Both the position numbers and the translations under genes were made by a program. A stretch of DNA of 51,770 nt from JACDBE01 sp051002015 (GTDB lineage Bacteria; Actinomycetota; Acidimicrobiia; Spongiisociales; UBA5794). The notes beneath the pieces were generated by a model that made no database searches, was not told the DNA's origin, and saw only the letters and a list, made by a program, of their open reading frames with translations. Below are positions 32,801 to 43,418 of this stretch, piece after piece. Position 1 is the stretch's first letter. Every line of letters starts with the position of its first letter. The stretch is from the NCBI GenBank assembly GCA_051002015.1, contig JBPCMS010000018.1, forward strand, positions 1 to 51,770. The letters are read 5' to 3'.

Positions 32801-33489
32801 TCAAGTGGCGGTAGGAACGTGTTGAACTTGGTGTTGCTCACAAACTCATACTCATAGAAATCACCGACAGGGCCCTCCGACGGCCGAAACAGAATCCAAT
32901 CCGTGTTCCCCGACCGATTGACATTGAGATTCGTATACTTGACGTCGATGTTGCGATCAACTGTGGAGCCACCGGTCGTCTCCAGCCCAGCTATGGCTCT
33001 CCGAGCGACCGATGAGGAGCCCACATAGCACGCCCACAGCGTTCCACCAAAACTCATCAACCATCGGTCCAGAATCTCGCTGGGACAGAATCCGTGCGTG
33101 ATGCTGAAAGCCGGATTGGCCCCCACGCCGTACGCGTCAAGCTGCTCATCGTTGCAAAAGTACTCGCCGTCGTCTACGCCGTCGGTGTAAACCGTCCACT
33201 TGGCGTCGTAGTCGTCGGCACAGCCGTCAGCACCCAGCCCGTTCGACGTGCCGATCGCAACAAAATCGCCGCCCAGGACACCGATGTCCATCTGGACGGG
33301 GTGCACGAACCCGATACCGGCAACTGTGGCGGGATCCGTCCTGATGTTCTGGTTCCCTCGGAATCCGTCGAACGTCCCCGGGGCGCTGAACCGGTCACCG
33401 GCTGCAAACTCAGCCAGTGCCACACTGGCGACGCCCATGACGATCCCTAGGCAACACAGCACAGCGACCACCAACCTGCGTGAGTGCAC
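32797..33489 (-). CDS. Exported protein of unknown function, AT-richer than its surroundings
   Basis: 230 residues from a GTG at 33489. A signal peptide (MHSRRLVVAVLCCLGIVMGV, likely cleaved after ALA) is followed by a mature domain with several cysteines (ADGCADDYD, GEYFCNDEQ, HGFCPSE, LWACYVG). Aromatic/Gly-rich stretches such as GDFYEYEFVSNTKFNTFLPP close it. Cysteine content suggests disulfides outside the cell. No family was recognised. Base composition and codon use are visibly less GC-biased than neighbours (many ATA, AAA, TTG), suggesting acquisition. Confidence 0.75.
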   Translation of the reverse strand: MHSRRLVVAVLCCLGIVMGVASVALAEFAAGDRFSAPGTFDGFRGNQNIRTDPATVAGIGFVHPVQMDIGVLGGDFVAIGTSNGLGADGCADDYDAKWTVYTDGVDDGEYFCNDEQLDAYGVGANPAFSITHGFCPSEILDRWLMSFGGTLWACYVGSSSVARRAIAGLETTGGSTVDRNIDVKYTNLNVNRSGNTDWILFRPSEGPVGDFYEYEFVSNTKFNTFLPPLD

Positions 33490-33525
33490 GGCTGCCTGAT
33501 GTCCTCCAATCGTGACGCAATGAAC

Positions 33526-33531
33526 ATTCTA
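33526..33531 (-). promoter_or_regulatory. Candidate -10 element for the exported-protein pair
   Basis: TAGAAT on the minus strand, 36 nt upstream of the GTG at 33489, is a good -10 hexamer; GGAGG follows before the start. No clear -35 was seen. This is a weak call from motif match and position. Confidence 0.35.
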
Positions 33532-33662
33532 CCCAGTTGGCGAGACTCCGCGGTGAGGGCATGGGAGCCGTTGGCGAGCTAGGTAGCTGCACCTGCGAAT
33601 CCTCAAGCCGACCGAGTCGACGTTCGCCACCGAGCCGCCCTCGACGGCCATCACTGAGGGTC

Positions 33663-33703
33663 GGTTCACGGCTGGAACGGCCGGCCGAGGGCGCCTGGGG
33701 CCT
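33663..33703. repeat. Right copy of the 41-bp direct repeat, inside the permease gene
   Basis: This copy contains the functional stop codon (33666-33668) and the last codons of the permease gene. It differs from 32113-32153 at one base. The distance between copies is 1550 bp. Confidence 0.85.
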
Positions 33704-34604
33704 CCGTCGACAGCATCCCCCGCAGCGCCGGTGTCCGGTCGGCCAGGTTGCGCAGCCAGCGGCGGTTGACCAGGACCAGGGTGAAGATCATCAGCGGGAA
33801 GGGGAGCAGGGGGAGGATTTGTGACAGCCCGGGGAAGACCGGCTGCAGCCTGAGCGCCACCACCTGGAGTGCCCCGAACAGGTAGGCGCCGAAGGCGGCC
33901 CGCACCGGGTGCCATCCCCCGAAGATCACGATGGCGAGGACGATCCACCCGAACCCTGCGGTGTGGCGGAACGACCACCCCAGCTTGACGTCGAGCGAGA
34001 AGGCGGCGCCTCCGATCCCCACCAGGGCACCGCCGATGGCGGCATACCGGTAGCGGAGCCGGTTGACCGGCACCGCCCTGGCGTGGGCGGCGGCCGGACG
34101 CTCCCCGATGCCGCGCAGGATCAGCCCGGACCCGGTGCGGAACATCCACCACGTCGAGGCGACGATCAGGGCGAGCCCGGCGTAGACCACGAGGTCGTGG
34201 GAGAACAGGATCTGGCCCAGCCAGGGGATCTCGGACAGCCCCGGTATCGGCTGGTGGGGGACGGAGACCCCCCGTTGCCGCACGTACGCCACCCCGAGGA
34301 AGGAACTGAGGTCGACGCAGAGCAGGGCGAGCACGAACCCGACGGCGACCTGGTTGATCCGGAGGGCGATGCTCGACCCGGCCACCAGGGCGGCGACGGC
34401 GGCGCCGACGGCGGCGGCGGCGAGGAAGCCGACCCACCACACCCCGCTGTGGTACCCGGCGGCGAACCCGGCCAGGGCGGCAAGCATCATGCTGCCCTCC
34501 AGCGAAAGGTTGATCACCCCGGACCGCTCGGTGATGGTCTCCCCGATGGAGGCGAACACCAGCGGGGTGGCGGCGGCGATGATCGAGGTCAGGATGGCTT
34601 CCAC
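33666..34604 (-). CDS. Nucleoside ABC importer permease (BPD_transp_2 family)
   Basis: 312 residues from a GTG at 34604. About eight to nine hydrophobic segments. NLSLEGSMMLAALAGF and the AFGAYLFGALQVVALRLQ block near the C-terminus are typical of the second permease in BMP-type nucleoside importers (NupQ/YufQ-like). Start and stop are abutted with the first permease gene (the TGA of 34605-34607 directly precedes it). The last 13 codons fall in the 41-bp repeat. Confidence 0.88.
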   Translation of the reverse strand: MEAILTSIIAAATPLVFASIGETITERSGVINLSLEGSMMLAALAGFAAGYHSGVWWVGFLAAAAVGAAVAALVAGSSIALRINQVAVGFVLALLCVDLSSFLGVAYVRQRGVSVPHQPIPGLSEIPWLGQILFSHDLVVYAGLALIVASTWWMFRTGSGLILRGIGERPAAAHARAVPVNRLRYRYAAIGGALVGIGGAAFSLDVKLGWSFRHTAGFGWIVLAIVIFGGWHPVRAAFGAYLFGALQVVALRLQPVFPGLSQILPLLPFPLMIFTLVLVNRRWLRNLADRTPALRGMLSTEAPGALGRPFQP

Positions 34605-35678
34605 TCAGCCCGCCTCGCCGGTCGGGGATCCCACCACAGCGACCGTGCTGCGGTCCCGGCGCAGCTGCCAGCCCCGAGCCAGCAGCACCAGCAGCACCAG
34701 CACACCCTGGAGCACGCCGCCCAGCGACGAGTCGATGTCGAGGCGGAGCTGGAGCTGGGTCGACCCGGAGAGGATGGCGGCGAAGAACAGGGCCACCGGG
34801 GCGATCCACGCCTGGCGGAGCCCGACCAGCAGCACCACCAGCAGCGCCAGGAACCCATAGCCCCCCGAGACGGCTGGAACCAGCTTGTGGTGGAAGCCGA
34901 TCGCCTGGACGGCGCCCGCCACCCCGGCCAGACCCCCGCAGATCAGGAACGACCACAACATGCGGCGTGTGGCGTCGACCCCGAGCAGGATGGCGCTGGC
35001 CGGCCCCTTCCCGATCGCCTTGAGTTCGAGCCCGAAACGGGTGCCCCTCAGCAGCACCACGGTGCCGGCGAGGGCGGCGATGGCGAGGACGAGGGCCAGG
35101 ATCGACAGGTTGGTCGACCCGACCGTCGGCAGCCACGCCTCCCTGCGGAACAGGTCGGTGCCGCCGGTGGAGGCCACCCCCTCCCGCTGCCACGGTCCGA
35201 TGATCAGGTAGATGGCGAGCCCTCTGGCCACGAAGTCGAGCCCGAGCCCTCCGAAGATCTCGTTGACCCCGCCGTGGGTGCGCAGGACCCCGGCGGCCAG
35301 CCCCCACAGCGCCCCACCCGCCAGTCCGGCCAGGACGACGGCGGGGACCACCACCGCGGTCGATCCCGGGACCAGCCGGGCGGCGGCGGCGGCACTGATG
35401 GCGCCGAACGTGATCTGGCCGTCGATGCCGATGTTCCACGCCCCGGCGGCGAAGGTGACACATAGCCCGGCGGCGGCGAGGACCAGCGGCACCCACGCCA
35501 TCAGGGTATTGGCCACGTCGCCGCTGTCGCCGAATGCCCCCTCGTAGAGCCGCCACAGCGCCTCGAACGGCGGGACCCCCGCCGCCAGCAGCAGCAGGAT
35601 CCCGACCCCGAGCGCAGCCAACACCGGCAGCACCAGCAGGGCGGTGCGGTGCAGCCGGGTCCGCTCAGCCGGCGGCAC
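34605..35678 (-). CDS. Nucleoside ABC importer permease (BPD_transp_2 family)
   Basis: 357 residues from a GTG at 35678. Around ten hydrophobic segments. AAGAWNIGIDGQITFGA and GGVNEIFGGLGLDFVA are the usual signatures of the first permease (NupP/YufP-like) of nucleoside importers. It overlaps the ATPase gene by 14 bp and is abutted by the second permease, so the two should be made in equal amounts as a heterodimeric channel. Confidence 0.88.
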   Translation of the reverse strand: MPPAERTRLHRTALLVLPVLAALGVGILLLLAAGVPPFEALWRLYEGAFGDSGDVANTLMAWVPLVLAAAGLCVTFAAGAWNIGIDGQITFGAISAAAAARLVPGSTAVVVPAVVLAGLAGGALWGLAAGVLRTHGGVNEIFGGLGLDFVARGLAIYLIIGPWQREGVASTGGTDLFRREAWLPTVGSTNLSILALVLAIAALAGTVVLLRGTRFGLELKAIGKGPASAILLGVDATRRMLWSFLICGGLAGVAGAVQAIGFHHKLVPAVSGGYGFLALLVVLLVGLRQAWIAPVALFFAAILSGSTQLQLRLDIDSSLGGVLQGVLVLLVLLARGWQLRRDRSTVAVVGSPTGEAG

Positions 35679-37131
35679 GCCCCGCCCCCGCTATCAGCCG
35701 GCCCAGCCGGTCGGCCCCGATCAACCTGGCCTCGACGACGTCCACCACCTCGCCGGCGTAGAACACGGCTATCCGGTCGGCGTGGATCAGCAGCTCGTCG
35801 AGGTCCGAGGACGAGAACAGGATGGCGGTGCCGTCGCCACGCCGTTCCAGCAGCGTCGCCCACACCCAGCGGGCCGATTCGAGGTCGAGCCCGCGGGTCG
35901 GGTGCTCCATCAGCAGCATGGAGAGCCGATCGGGAAGCAGGGCGAACAGCAGACGCTGCTGATTGCCCCCCGACAGCGACTCGGCGGTCGAGCCGGCCAT
36001 GCCCCTGATCGAGAACCGCTCGATCCGATTGTCCGCCCGGCGCTCCGCCTCGTCCCAGTCGACAAACCCCCCGCCCGAGTCGTCGACCAGGGCAACGTGC
36101 TCGGTGACGGTCAGCCCCTCGACCAGCCCCTCCTCGATCCTGGCGGCGGTGAGGAACCGGATCCCGAGAGTCAGCCGGTCCCGGTAGGGGAGAGCGGTGA
36201 GGTCGGTCCCGTCGAGGGTGAACCGCCCCGAGGCGAAGGGGGTGAGCCCGGCGCAGGCACGGAGGAGTTGGCGCTGCCCGCTCCCCTCCAGACCGGCGAG
36301 CCCGACCACCTCGCCGGCGCCGATCTCCAGGTCGACCGGGTGCAGGGGGACCAGCGGGTCGGTGACGCTCACCGCCTCGAGCCGCACCCTGGTCTCTCCC
36401 ACCAGCGAGGGCGGCCGCTGCTCGGGATCGACCCGGCGGCCGAACATCAGCTCCACCAGCTCGTCGTGGGAGCAGGGGACGGCACGCTCGCCCACAACCC
36501 TGCCCGCCCGCATCACCACCACCCTGGTGCACAGCTCCTCGACCTCTTCGAGCTTGTGGGAGACGAACACCACGCCGGTGCCCTCGGTGGCCAGGGTGCG
36601 CAGCGCGGCGAACAGGACGGCGCGCTGGGTGACCGAGATGGCCGTGGTCGGCTCGTCGAGGATCAGCACCCGCACCCCGAGCGAGATCAGCCGCAGGATC
36701 TCGAGCTGCTGGCGTTCCCCGATGGAGAGCCTGCGCACCGGGGTGTCGAGGTCGAGCCCGAACCCGAAGCGTCCCGCCGCCGCCGCCAGCTCGTCGCGCC
36801 CCCGGCGGCGGTCACCCTGCGCCGGGTTGGCCAGCACGTAGTTGTCGAGCACGGTCATGGGGAGGAACACCAGGGGGTCCTGGTGCAGCATCCCGATCCC
36901 GGCGGCGACCGCATCCGCCGGGGAGGCGAGCGAGATCTGGTGCCCGTCGATGGAGACCCTCCCCGAGTCCGCCGGCTGGAACCCGGAGAGGATCTTCATC
37001 AACGTCGATTTGCCCGCACCGTTCTCGCCGAGCACCCCGAGCAGCTCACCATCGCCGACGACGAGGTCGACCCCGTCATTGGCCCGCACCGACCCGAAGG
37101 TCTTGGTGATGCCGGTGAGCGCAACCGTCAC
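35665..37131 (-). CDS. Nucleoside ABC importer ATPase, two nucleotide-binding domains
   Basis: 488 residues. The first domain has Walker A GENGAGKST near residue 35, signature LSIGERQQLEI and Walker B VLILDEPTTAI. The second domain has a degenerate Walker A (GLEGSGQRQ), signature ESLSGGNQQRL and Walker B LLMEHPTRGLD, in which the usual Asp-Glu is changed. This asymmetric pair is normal for RbsA/NupO-type ATPases. It powers the two permeases and depends on the lipoprotein encoded 45 bp upstream. Confidence 0.92.
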   Translation of the reverse strand: MTVALTGITKTFGSVRANDGVDLVVGDGELLGVLGENGAGKSTLMKILSGFQPADSGRVSIDGHQISLASPADAVAAGIGMLHQDPLVFLPMTVLDNYVLANPAQGDRRRGRDELAAAAGRFGFGLDLDTPVRRLSIGERQQLEILRLISLGVRVLILDEPTTAISVTQRAVLFAALRTLATEGTGVVFVSHKLEEVEELCTRVVVMRAGRVVGERAVPCSHDELVELMFGRRVDPEQRPPSLVGETRVRLEAVSVTDPLVPLHPVDLEIGAGEVVGLAGLEGSGQRQLLRACAGLTPFASGRFTLDGTDLTALPYRDRLTLGIRFLTAARIEEGLVEGLTVTEHVALVDDSGGGFVDWDEAERRADNRIERFSIRGMAGSTAESLSGGNQQRLLFALLPDRLSMLLMEHPTRGLDLESARWVWATLLERRGDGTAILFSSSDLDELLIHADRIAVFYAGEVVDVVEARLIGADRLGRLIAGAGRAAG

Positions 37132-37176
37132 CGCTCGACCCTCATGCCGTGACCGGACGGTTCGGGCTCGGTTCCG

Positions 37177-38430
37177 TCAACCCGAGCTGCTCGCCCCCTC
37201 CATGCCTTCGAGCAGTTGCTCGGTGTACCAGATCTCGGTGTCGGTGGCGGTGGCGCCGGCGGCGATCCACTCGGTGCCGTCCTGGTAGTTGAGCGGCCCG
37301 GTGAACAGGTTGATCGACCCGTCGGCCAGCCCTGCGATGAACTCGTCGAGCTGGACGGAGGCGTCGCCGAGGGCTTCGCCCTGCAGGAAACCGACCGCGG
37401 TCGTGTCGAGGTTGTCGATATCGGACCAGTCGGGCCCCAGCCACTGGAAGCCTGCCTCGAAGGTGCCCTCCTGCACGGATCGGGCGATCTCGAGGTACGA
37501 GGGGCGCCAGTTGAAGAAGGGCACGCCGAGGCACACCTCGGGGGCTTCGCTGCAGGCGCCCTCGTAGTCGTAGGGCACCGCCCACACCTGCTCGCCAGCG
37601 GCGCCGCGCTGCCCGGCCACCACCAGACCCTCGGTGGTGTCGATCCCGGAGACGACCACGTCCGAGCCGGAATCGAAGAAGTCGTTGGCCACCTGGGTCG
37701 GGTCGAGAGTCACCCCGGGGATGTTGAACCAGAAGCCGATCCAGTTGACCGAGAACGACAGCGAATCGGCCGACTCACCCCGGTAGTTCTCCCAGCAGTG
37801 ACGGGCGCCCAGGAAGGCCGAGTTGGCCAGACGGCGGGTCTCGTCGTTGATCAGCGGACCGAGGAAGCCGATGTCGCCCGTCTGGGTGGTGAGGGCGGCG
37901 GCGCATCCTGCGATCATCTTGCCGTACTCCATCCGGCCCATGACGTTGCCGAGGTTGGTCAGCTCGGGCCGGTAGTCGTTGCCCTCGGTCCACGCCGAGT
38001 CACCGGACGACCAGATCATGGGGACGTCGGGGTGCTGCTCGGCGGCGAGCAGGATGCCATCCTTCATGTCGTCCGAGGTGGCGAAGACGAGCTGGGCCCC
38101 CTGGTTGATCATGTCGGCGGCCACCTGGTCGACCGTGGTATTGGGGCGGTCGGCGGTGTTCACCTTGTCGAGCACGATCATCTCGGCGCCGAGCTGCTCC
38201 TCGAGGTACAGGCCCGCCTCGTAGTGGGCCTGGCTCCAGCCGTGGTCGTTCTGGGGCCCGACCAGGATCATCCCGAAGGTCAACCCCCCGTCGGCGCCGT
38301 CGTCCGTTGGGGCAGTTGTGCCCTCGGCGTCGGTGGTGCCGGTGCCGTCGTCATCGTCGCCACCGCCACAGGCGGCGACCACCAGCGCCAGCGCCAGCAG
38401 CAGCGCCGCCATTCGTCTCGTCGACCGCAT
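37177..38430 (-). CDS. BMP-family nucleoside-binding lipoprotein
   Basis: 417 residues from ATG 38430, chosen because AGGAGG stands 6 nt upstream; an ATG at 38445 lies within that site. Lipobox LVVAAC is followed by an Asp/Thr-rich linker and the BMP domain: FGMILVGPQNDHGWSQAHYEAG, split as FGMILVGPQNDHGW and SQAHYEAG, with the LGxLxN-type region at IGFLGPLIND. It should capture nucleosides or purine bases outside the cell and hand them to the permeases. A different small solute is possible, but the purine genes nearby support nucleosides. Confidence 0.88.
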   Translation of the reverse strand: MRSTRRMAALLLALALVVAACGGGDDDDGTGTTDAEGTTAPTDDGADGGLTFGMILVGPQNDHGWSQAHYEAGLYLEEQLGAEMIVLDKVNTADRPNTTVDQVAADMINQGAQLVFATSDDMKDGILLAAEQHPDVPMIWSSGDSAWTEGNDYRPELTNLGNVMGRMEYGKMIAGCAAALTTQTGDIGFLGPLINDETRRLANSAFLGARHCWENYRGESADSLSFSVNWIGFWFNIPGVTLDPTQVANDFFDSGSDVVVSGIDTTEGLVVAGQRGAAGEQVWAVPYDYEGACSEAPEVCLGVPFFNWRPSYLEIARSVQEGTFEAGFQWLGPDWSDIDNLDTTAVGFLQGEALGDASVQLDEFIAGLADGSINLFTGPLNYQDGTEWIAAGATATDTEIWYTEQLLEGMEGASSSG

Positions 38431-39517
38431 GGTGTTCCTCCTCATGATCCGGTCCGCCCGACCGGATGGGCTTCTGGCACGTTAGACCCCGGAGTGAGAC
38501 CGTGGCCGATCGCTTGTCACCGGTGAGCCGTAGACCGACGGACTGGTCGGTTTGTGGCTCACCGGTAGGGCGGTGCGGGGAGCCGGAAGAGATGGCGAGG
38601 GCCTCGTTGAGCAACGCCGTCGTCTCCGATTCCATCTGGGTGAGATGGAGCCAGGTGTACCGCATCACCCGCAGACCGTTGGCGGCCGCCTGATTGTCCC
38701 GCCAGCGATCGCGGTCGAAGTCGGCAACTCGGGTGTGCCAGCGCCGCCCGTCGCCCTCCACGATGAGCCGGTGGTCGGGTAGGTACGCATCGACCGCTCC
38801 ACGAGCTGTCGGCCACCACGGCCACGAGGCCTGGCGCACGACCGTTGGTTGCGTGGGCAGACGATCGAGCAGCGCATACAGACGCGCTTCGAGCTCGCTG
38901 GTCGCCGGCATCCAGCCGTCGTCCCGGCGCTCGGCCATCAGGCTGCGGAGCCTGGGCAACCCGGCTCGCCGGGAGCCCTCGTAGAACGCCAAGCGTTCCT
39001 CCATTGCGGCGAGATCGGTCTTCTTCTCGATGAGCGCATCATCGATCGCCCGCTCCAATCGCCAGACGGTCACCCGAGGCGCCACATCGAACAGCGTCTG
39101 GGCGATCGTCGTCGTCCGTACGCCCTCGACCACGGTGGTCCGGATGCCGACCTGTCGGTGAACGACCAGAGTCGGGTGCCGGCAGATTGCTCCTGGTGGT
39201 ACGACGATCTCCGGCCCTCCCCGTCGGAACCCGGCCAGTCCGTGCAGCGCCGCCGCCGCCAGCCCGGCGATCGCCGCCTCGGGGGTGCCGAGCTCAGCGG
39301 CCTTCAGCCGCCGCACCCATGTCATGGCGTGGCCCGCATAGCCGTACACGCTCCGCTCGACCCTCACCAGGTCGCCGGTTTGGAGTCGGCGGTCGAGGAA
39401 CCGCGTGCTCGCCCCCAGCTCAAATGCCTGACGACGGCCCACCAACCAATACTGGCGGGCGGCCAGCTTCCGGAGCTCTCGTCGATCACTGTGTATCTCA
39501 TGGATCGGTTCTATCAA
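38351..39517 (-). CDS. DUF559-type (Vsr-like, PD-(D/E)XK) nuclease domain protein with AbiEi-like N-terminal region
   Basis: 388 codons from a TTG at 39517. The N-terminal part (LAARQYWLVGRRQAFELGAS, then DRRLQTGDLVRVERSVYGYAG) resembles the winged-helix start of type IV antitoxin AbiEi-like proteins. The C-terminal part (GAVDAYLPDHRLIVEGDGRRWH, split at DHRLIVEGDGRRWH; then RDRWRDNQAAANGLRVMRYTWLHL) carries the Asp, Glu and His/Arg of the DUF559 nuclease fold. Similarity ends near LLNEALA at about 38600. The open frame then runs 75 codons through the palindrome at 38519-38566 and into the 5' end of the BMP gene before stopping, so the gene has no stop of its own. Two palindrome copies flank it. 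Function is unknown; a mobile nuclease cassette is possible. Confidence 0.78.
   Translation of the reverse strand: MIEPIHEIHSDRRELRKLAARQYWLVGRRQAFELGASTRFLDRRLQTGDLVRVERSVYGYAGHAMTWVRRLKAAELGTPEAAIAGLAAAALHGLAGFRRGGPEIVVPPGAICRHPTLVVHRQVGIRTTVVEGVRTTTIAQTLFDVAPRVTVWRLERAIDDALIEKKTDLAAMEERLAFYEGSRRAGLPRLRSLMAERRDDGWMPATSELEARLYALLDRLPTQPTVVRQASWPWWPTARGAVDAYLPDHRLIVEGDGRRWHTRVADFDRDRWRDNQAAANGLRVMRYTWLHLTQMESETTALLNEALAISSGSPHRPTGEPQTDQSVGLRLTGDKRSATVSLRGLTCQKPIRSGGPDHEEEHHAVDETNGGAAAGAGAGGRRLWRWRR
38519..38566. repeat. 48-bp palindromic element, copy 1
   Basis: Arms of 21 nt (ACCGGTGAGCCGTAGACCGAC and its near-inverse, 18 of 21 matching, the mismatches being G-U pairs in RNA) around a 6-nt centre. 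A second copy in the same orientation is at 39556-39603. Together they bracket the DUF559 gene at a spacing of 1037 bp. Confidence 0.85.
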
Positions 39518-39555
39518 GGGGGTGTGACAAACCTCGGCGAACGGGGTACCTCTCG

Positions 39556-39603
39556 ACCGGTGAGCTGTAGACCGACCAGGGCGTCGGTTTGCGGCTCACC
39601 GGT
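39556..39603. repeat. 48-bp palindromic element, copy 2
   Basis: Same design and orientation as 38519-38566: arms ACCGGTGAGCTGTAGACCGAC and GTCGGTTTGCGGCTCACCGGT around a 6-nt centre that differs from copy 1. It sits between the DUF559 gene start (39517, minus) and the xanthine dehydrogenase operon start (39652, plus), so it may influence either promoter. Confidence 0.85.
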
Positions 39604-39651
39604 CCGTTGGGGACGTCCCTGGAGGTAGTCTCCGCGCCACGGAGGGGATGC

Positions 39652-40467
39652 TTGGACTGCGAACATCCGCACGATCTCGACACGGCGCTGGCGGCATTGG
39701 CGGACGACCCGGACGCCACCGTGCTGGCGGGCGGCACCGACGTGATGGTCGACCTCAGCTTCGGTCATCCCCACCCTTCCCACGTGATCGCCCTGCGCCG
39801 GGTGGCCGAGCTGACCGAATGGGAGGGCGGCCGGATCGGCGCCGGGGTCACCTACCGCCGGCTGGAGCGAGGTCCCGTCGGGGCGCTGGCCCAGGCGTCC
39901 CGCACCGTCGGCTCTCCCCAGATCCGGAACGCAGGGACCATCGGGGGCAACGTTGCCACCGCCAGCCCCGCCGGTGACACCCTGCCGGTGATCGCCGCCT
40001 GCGACGCCGCCATCGAGGTGGCGAGCCGGGGGGGAGGGAGGCGGCTGGTCCCGTGGCCCGAGTTCTTCGTCGGGGTGAAGCGGACCTCGCTCCGCCCCGG
40101 CGAGCTGGTGACCGCCGTCGTCTTCCCCGAGGAGATGCCGGCCCGGCACGAGTTCGGCAAGATCGGGATGCGCAACGCCATGGTCATCTCGATGGTGTCC
40201 GCCTGTGTCACCCGTGCCGCCGACGGCGCCACCACGGTCGCCCTCGGCTCGGTGGCCCCCACCCCGCTGCGCGCCACCATGGCCGAGGCGATGATCTCGG
40301 CTCGGCCCGACCCCGACGAGGCGACGCTGGCCGAGTTCGCCCGGCTGGTCTCGGACGAGGTGCGGCCCATCACCGACCACCGGGGGACCGAGGCCTACCG
40401 GCGCCACGCCTCGGGGGTGCTGGCCCGCCGGCTGCTGGAACGCTGTCTCGATGGAGGAGGCGGATGA
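39652..40467 (+). CDS. Xanthine dehydrogenase FAD-binding subunit (CoxM-like)
   Basis: 271 residues from a TTG at 39652, selected because GGAGGGGA lies 5 nt upstream and similarity begins with HDLDTALAALADDP. The FAD-binding loops VLAGGTDVMVDL and the pair GSPQIRNAGTIGGNVATASPAGD, split as SPQIRNAGTIGGN and ATASPAGD, are diagnostic of the CO dehydrogenase flavoprotein family. It passes electrons from the iron-sulfur subunit to NAD+ or another acceptor. The first gene of a three-gene operon; its stop overlaps the next start (ATGA). Confidence 0.88.
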   Translation: MDCEHPHDLDTALAALADDPDATVLAGGTDVMVDLSFGHPHPSHVIALRRVAELTEWEGGRIGAGVTYRRLERGPVGALAQASRTVGSPQIRNAGTIGGNVATASPAGDTLPVIAACDAAIEVASRGGGRRLVPWPEFFVGVKRTSLRPGELVTAVVFPEEMPARHEFGKIGMRNAMVISMVSACVTRAADGATTVALGSVAPTPLRATMAEAMISARPDPDEATLAEFARLVSDEVRPITDHRGTEAYRRHASGVLARRLLERCLDGGGG

Positions 40468-40933
40468 GGATCACCCTCACCGTCAACGGCGAGGACCACA
40501 CCGTCGACGTGCGCGGCGCCGAGAGCCTGCTCCACATGCTGCGCGAGGATCTGGCGCTCCCCGGGTCGAAGAACGCCTGCGAGCACGGCGAGTGTGGGTC
40601 GTGCTCGGTGGTGCTCGACGGCGAGCTGGTCTGTGCCTGTCTGGTGATGGCCGCCGACGCCGCCGGGTCGACGGTGCGGACCGTCGAGGGCTACGCCGAC
40701 GGCGACACCCTGCACCCGGTGCAGCAGGCGCTGCTCGACGCCGGTGGGGTGCAGTGCGGCTTCTGCACCCCGGGATTCGTAGTGGCCGCCGCCGAGCTGT
40801 TCGACGAGAACCCGGCCCCCACCGCCGACGAGCTGCGTGAGGCGCTGGCGGGCAACGTGTGCCGCTGCACCGGATACGGGGCCATCCTGCGCGGTCTCGA
40901 ATCGCTGGCGGCAGGCACCGCCGGGTCCGTATT

Positions 40934-40937
<4 letters not shown>
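40464..40937 (+). CDS. Xanthine dehydrogenase 2Fe-2S subunit (CoxS-like)
   Basis: 157 residues. The plant-type [2Fe-2S] cluster uses Cys39, 44, 47 and 59 (CEHGECGSC, then VCAC). The second cluster domain has VQCGFCTPGF and VCRCTGYGAIL. It relays electrons from the molybdenum centre to the FAD subunit. Both ends overlap neighbours (ATGA and GTGA), which suggests translational coupling. Confidence 0.93.
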
Positions 40938-43177
<2,240 letters not shown>

Positions 43178-43204
43178 CCTCGTGGTCCGTCGCTGAAATA
43201 GCGA

Positions 43205-43267
43205 GTGGTCGGGTTGTATCTGGATCCTCCGGAGCGGGCGGTGGTGTTGTGTGTCGATGAGAAGTCT
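43205..43267 (+). mobile_element. IS630-family transposase fragment
   Basis: Twenty-one codons (VVGLYLDPPERAVVLCVDEK and Ser) match a conserved block of actinobacterial IS630-type transposases around the second catalytic Asp (DEKS). The similarity stops abruptly at about 43268 and nothing upstream matches, so only a scrap of the element remains. Confidence 0.7.
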
Positions 43268-43288
43268 CTATGCCAAGCGGAGCTACCG

Positions 43289-43416
43289 AATGTTGTGGAT
43301 GACCGGGGTGGGAGAAGAGGGCGGCGTACCCTTCCACTTCGCCGACGGAACCCTCACCGAAAGGAGCAGCGACCAATCCAGGGACGCCGCCTGACCACCA
43401 CCCCATCCACAACATT
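43289..43416. repeat. 128-bp segment with perfect 13-bp inverted ends
   Basis: AATGTTGTGGATG at 43289-43301 is inverted exactly at 43404-43416. The interior has no recognisable gene. It looks like a miniature inverted-repeat element or the joined ends of a lost insertion sequence. It lies between the IS630 scrap and the decayed ABC ATPase. Confidence 0.55.
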
Positions 43417-43418
43417 TG

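Noticed and set aside
33529..35556. 675-codon open frame over both permease genes
   Set aside because: It is an out-of-frame reading of the two permeases, Arg/Gly-rich with no membrane pattern.
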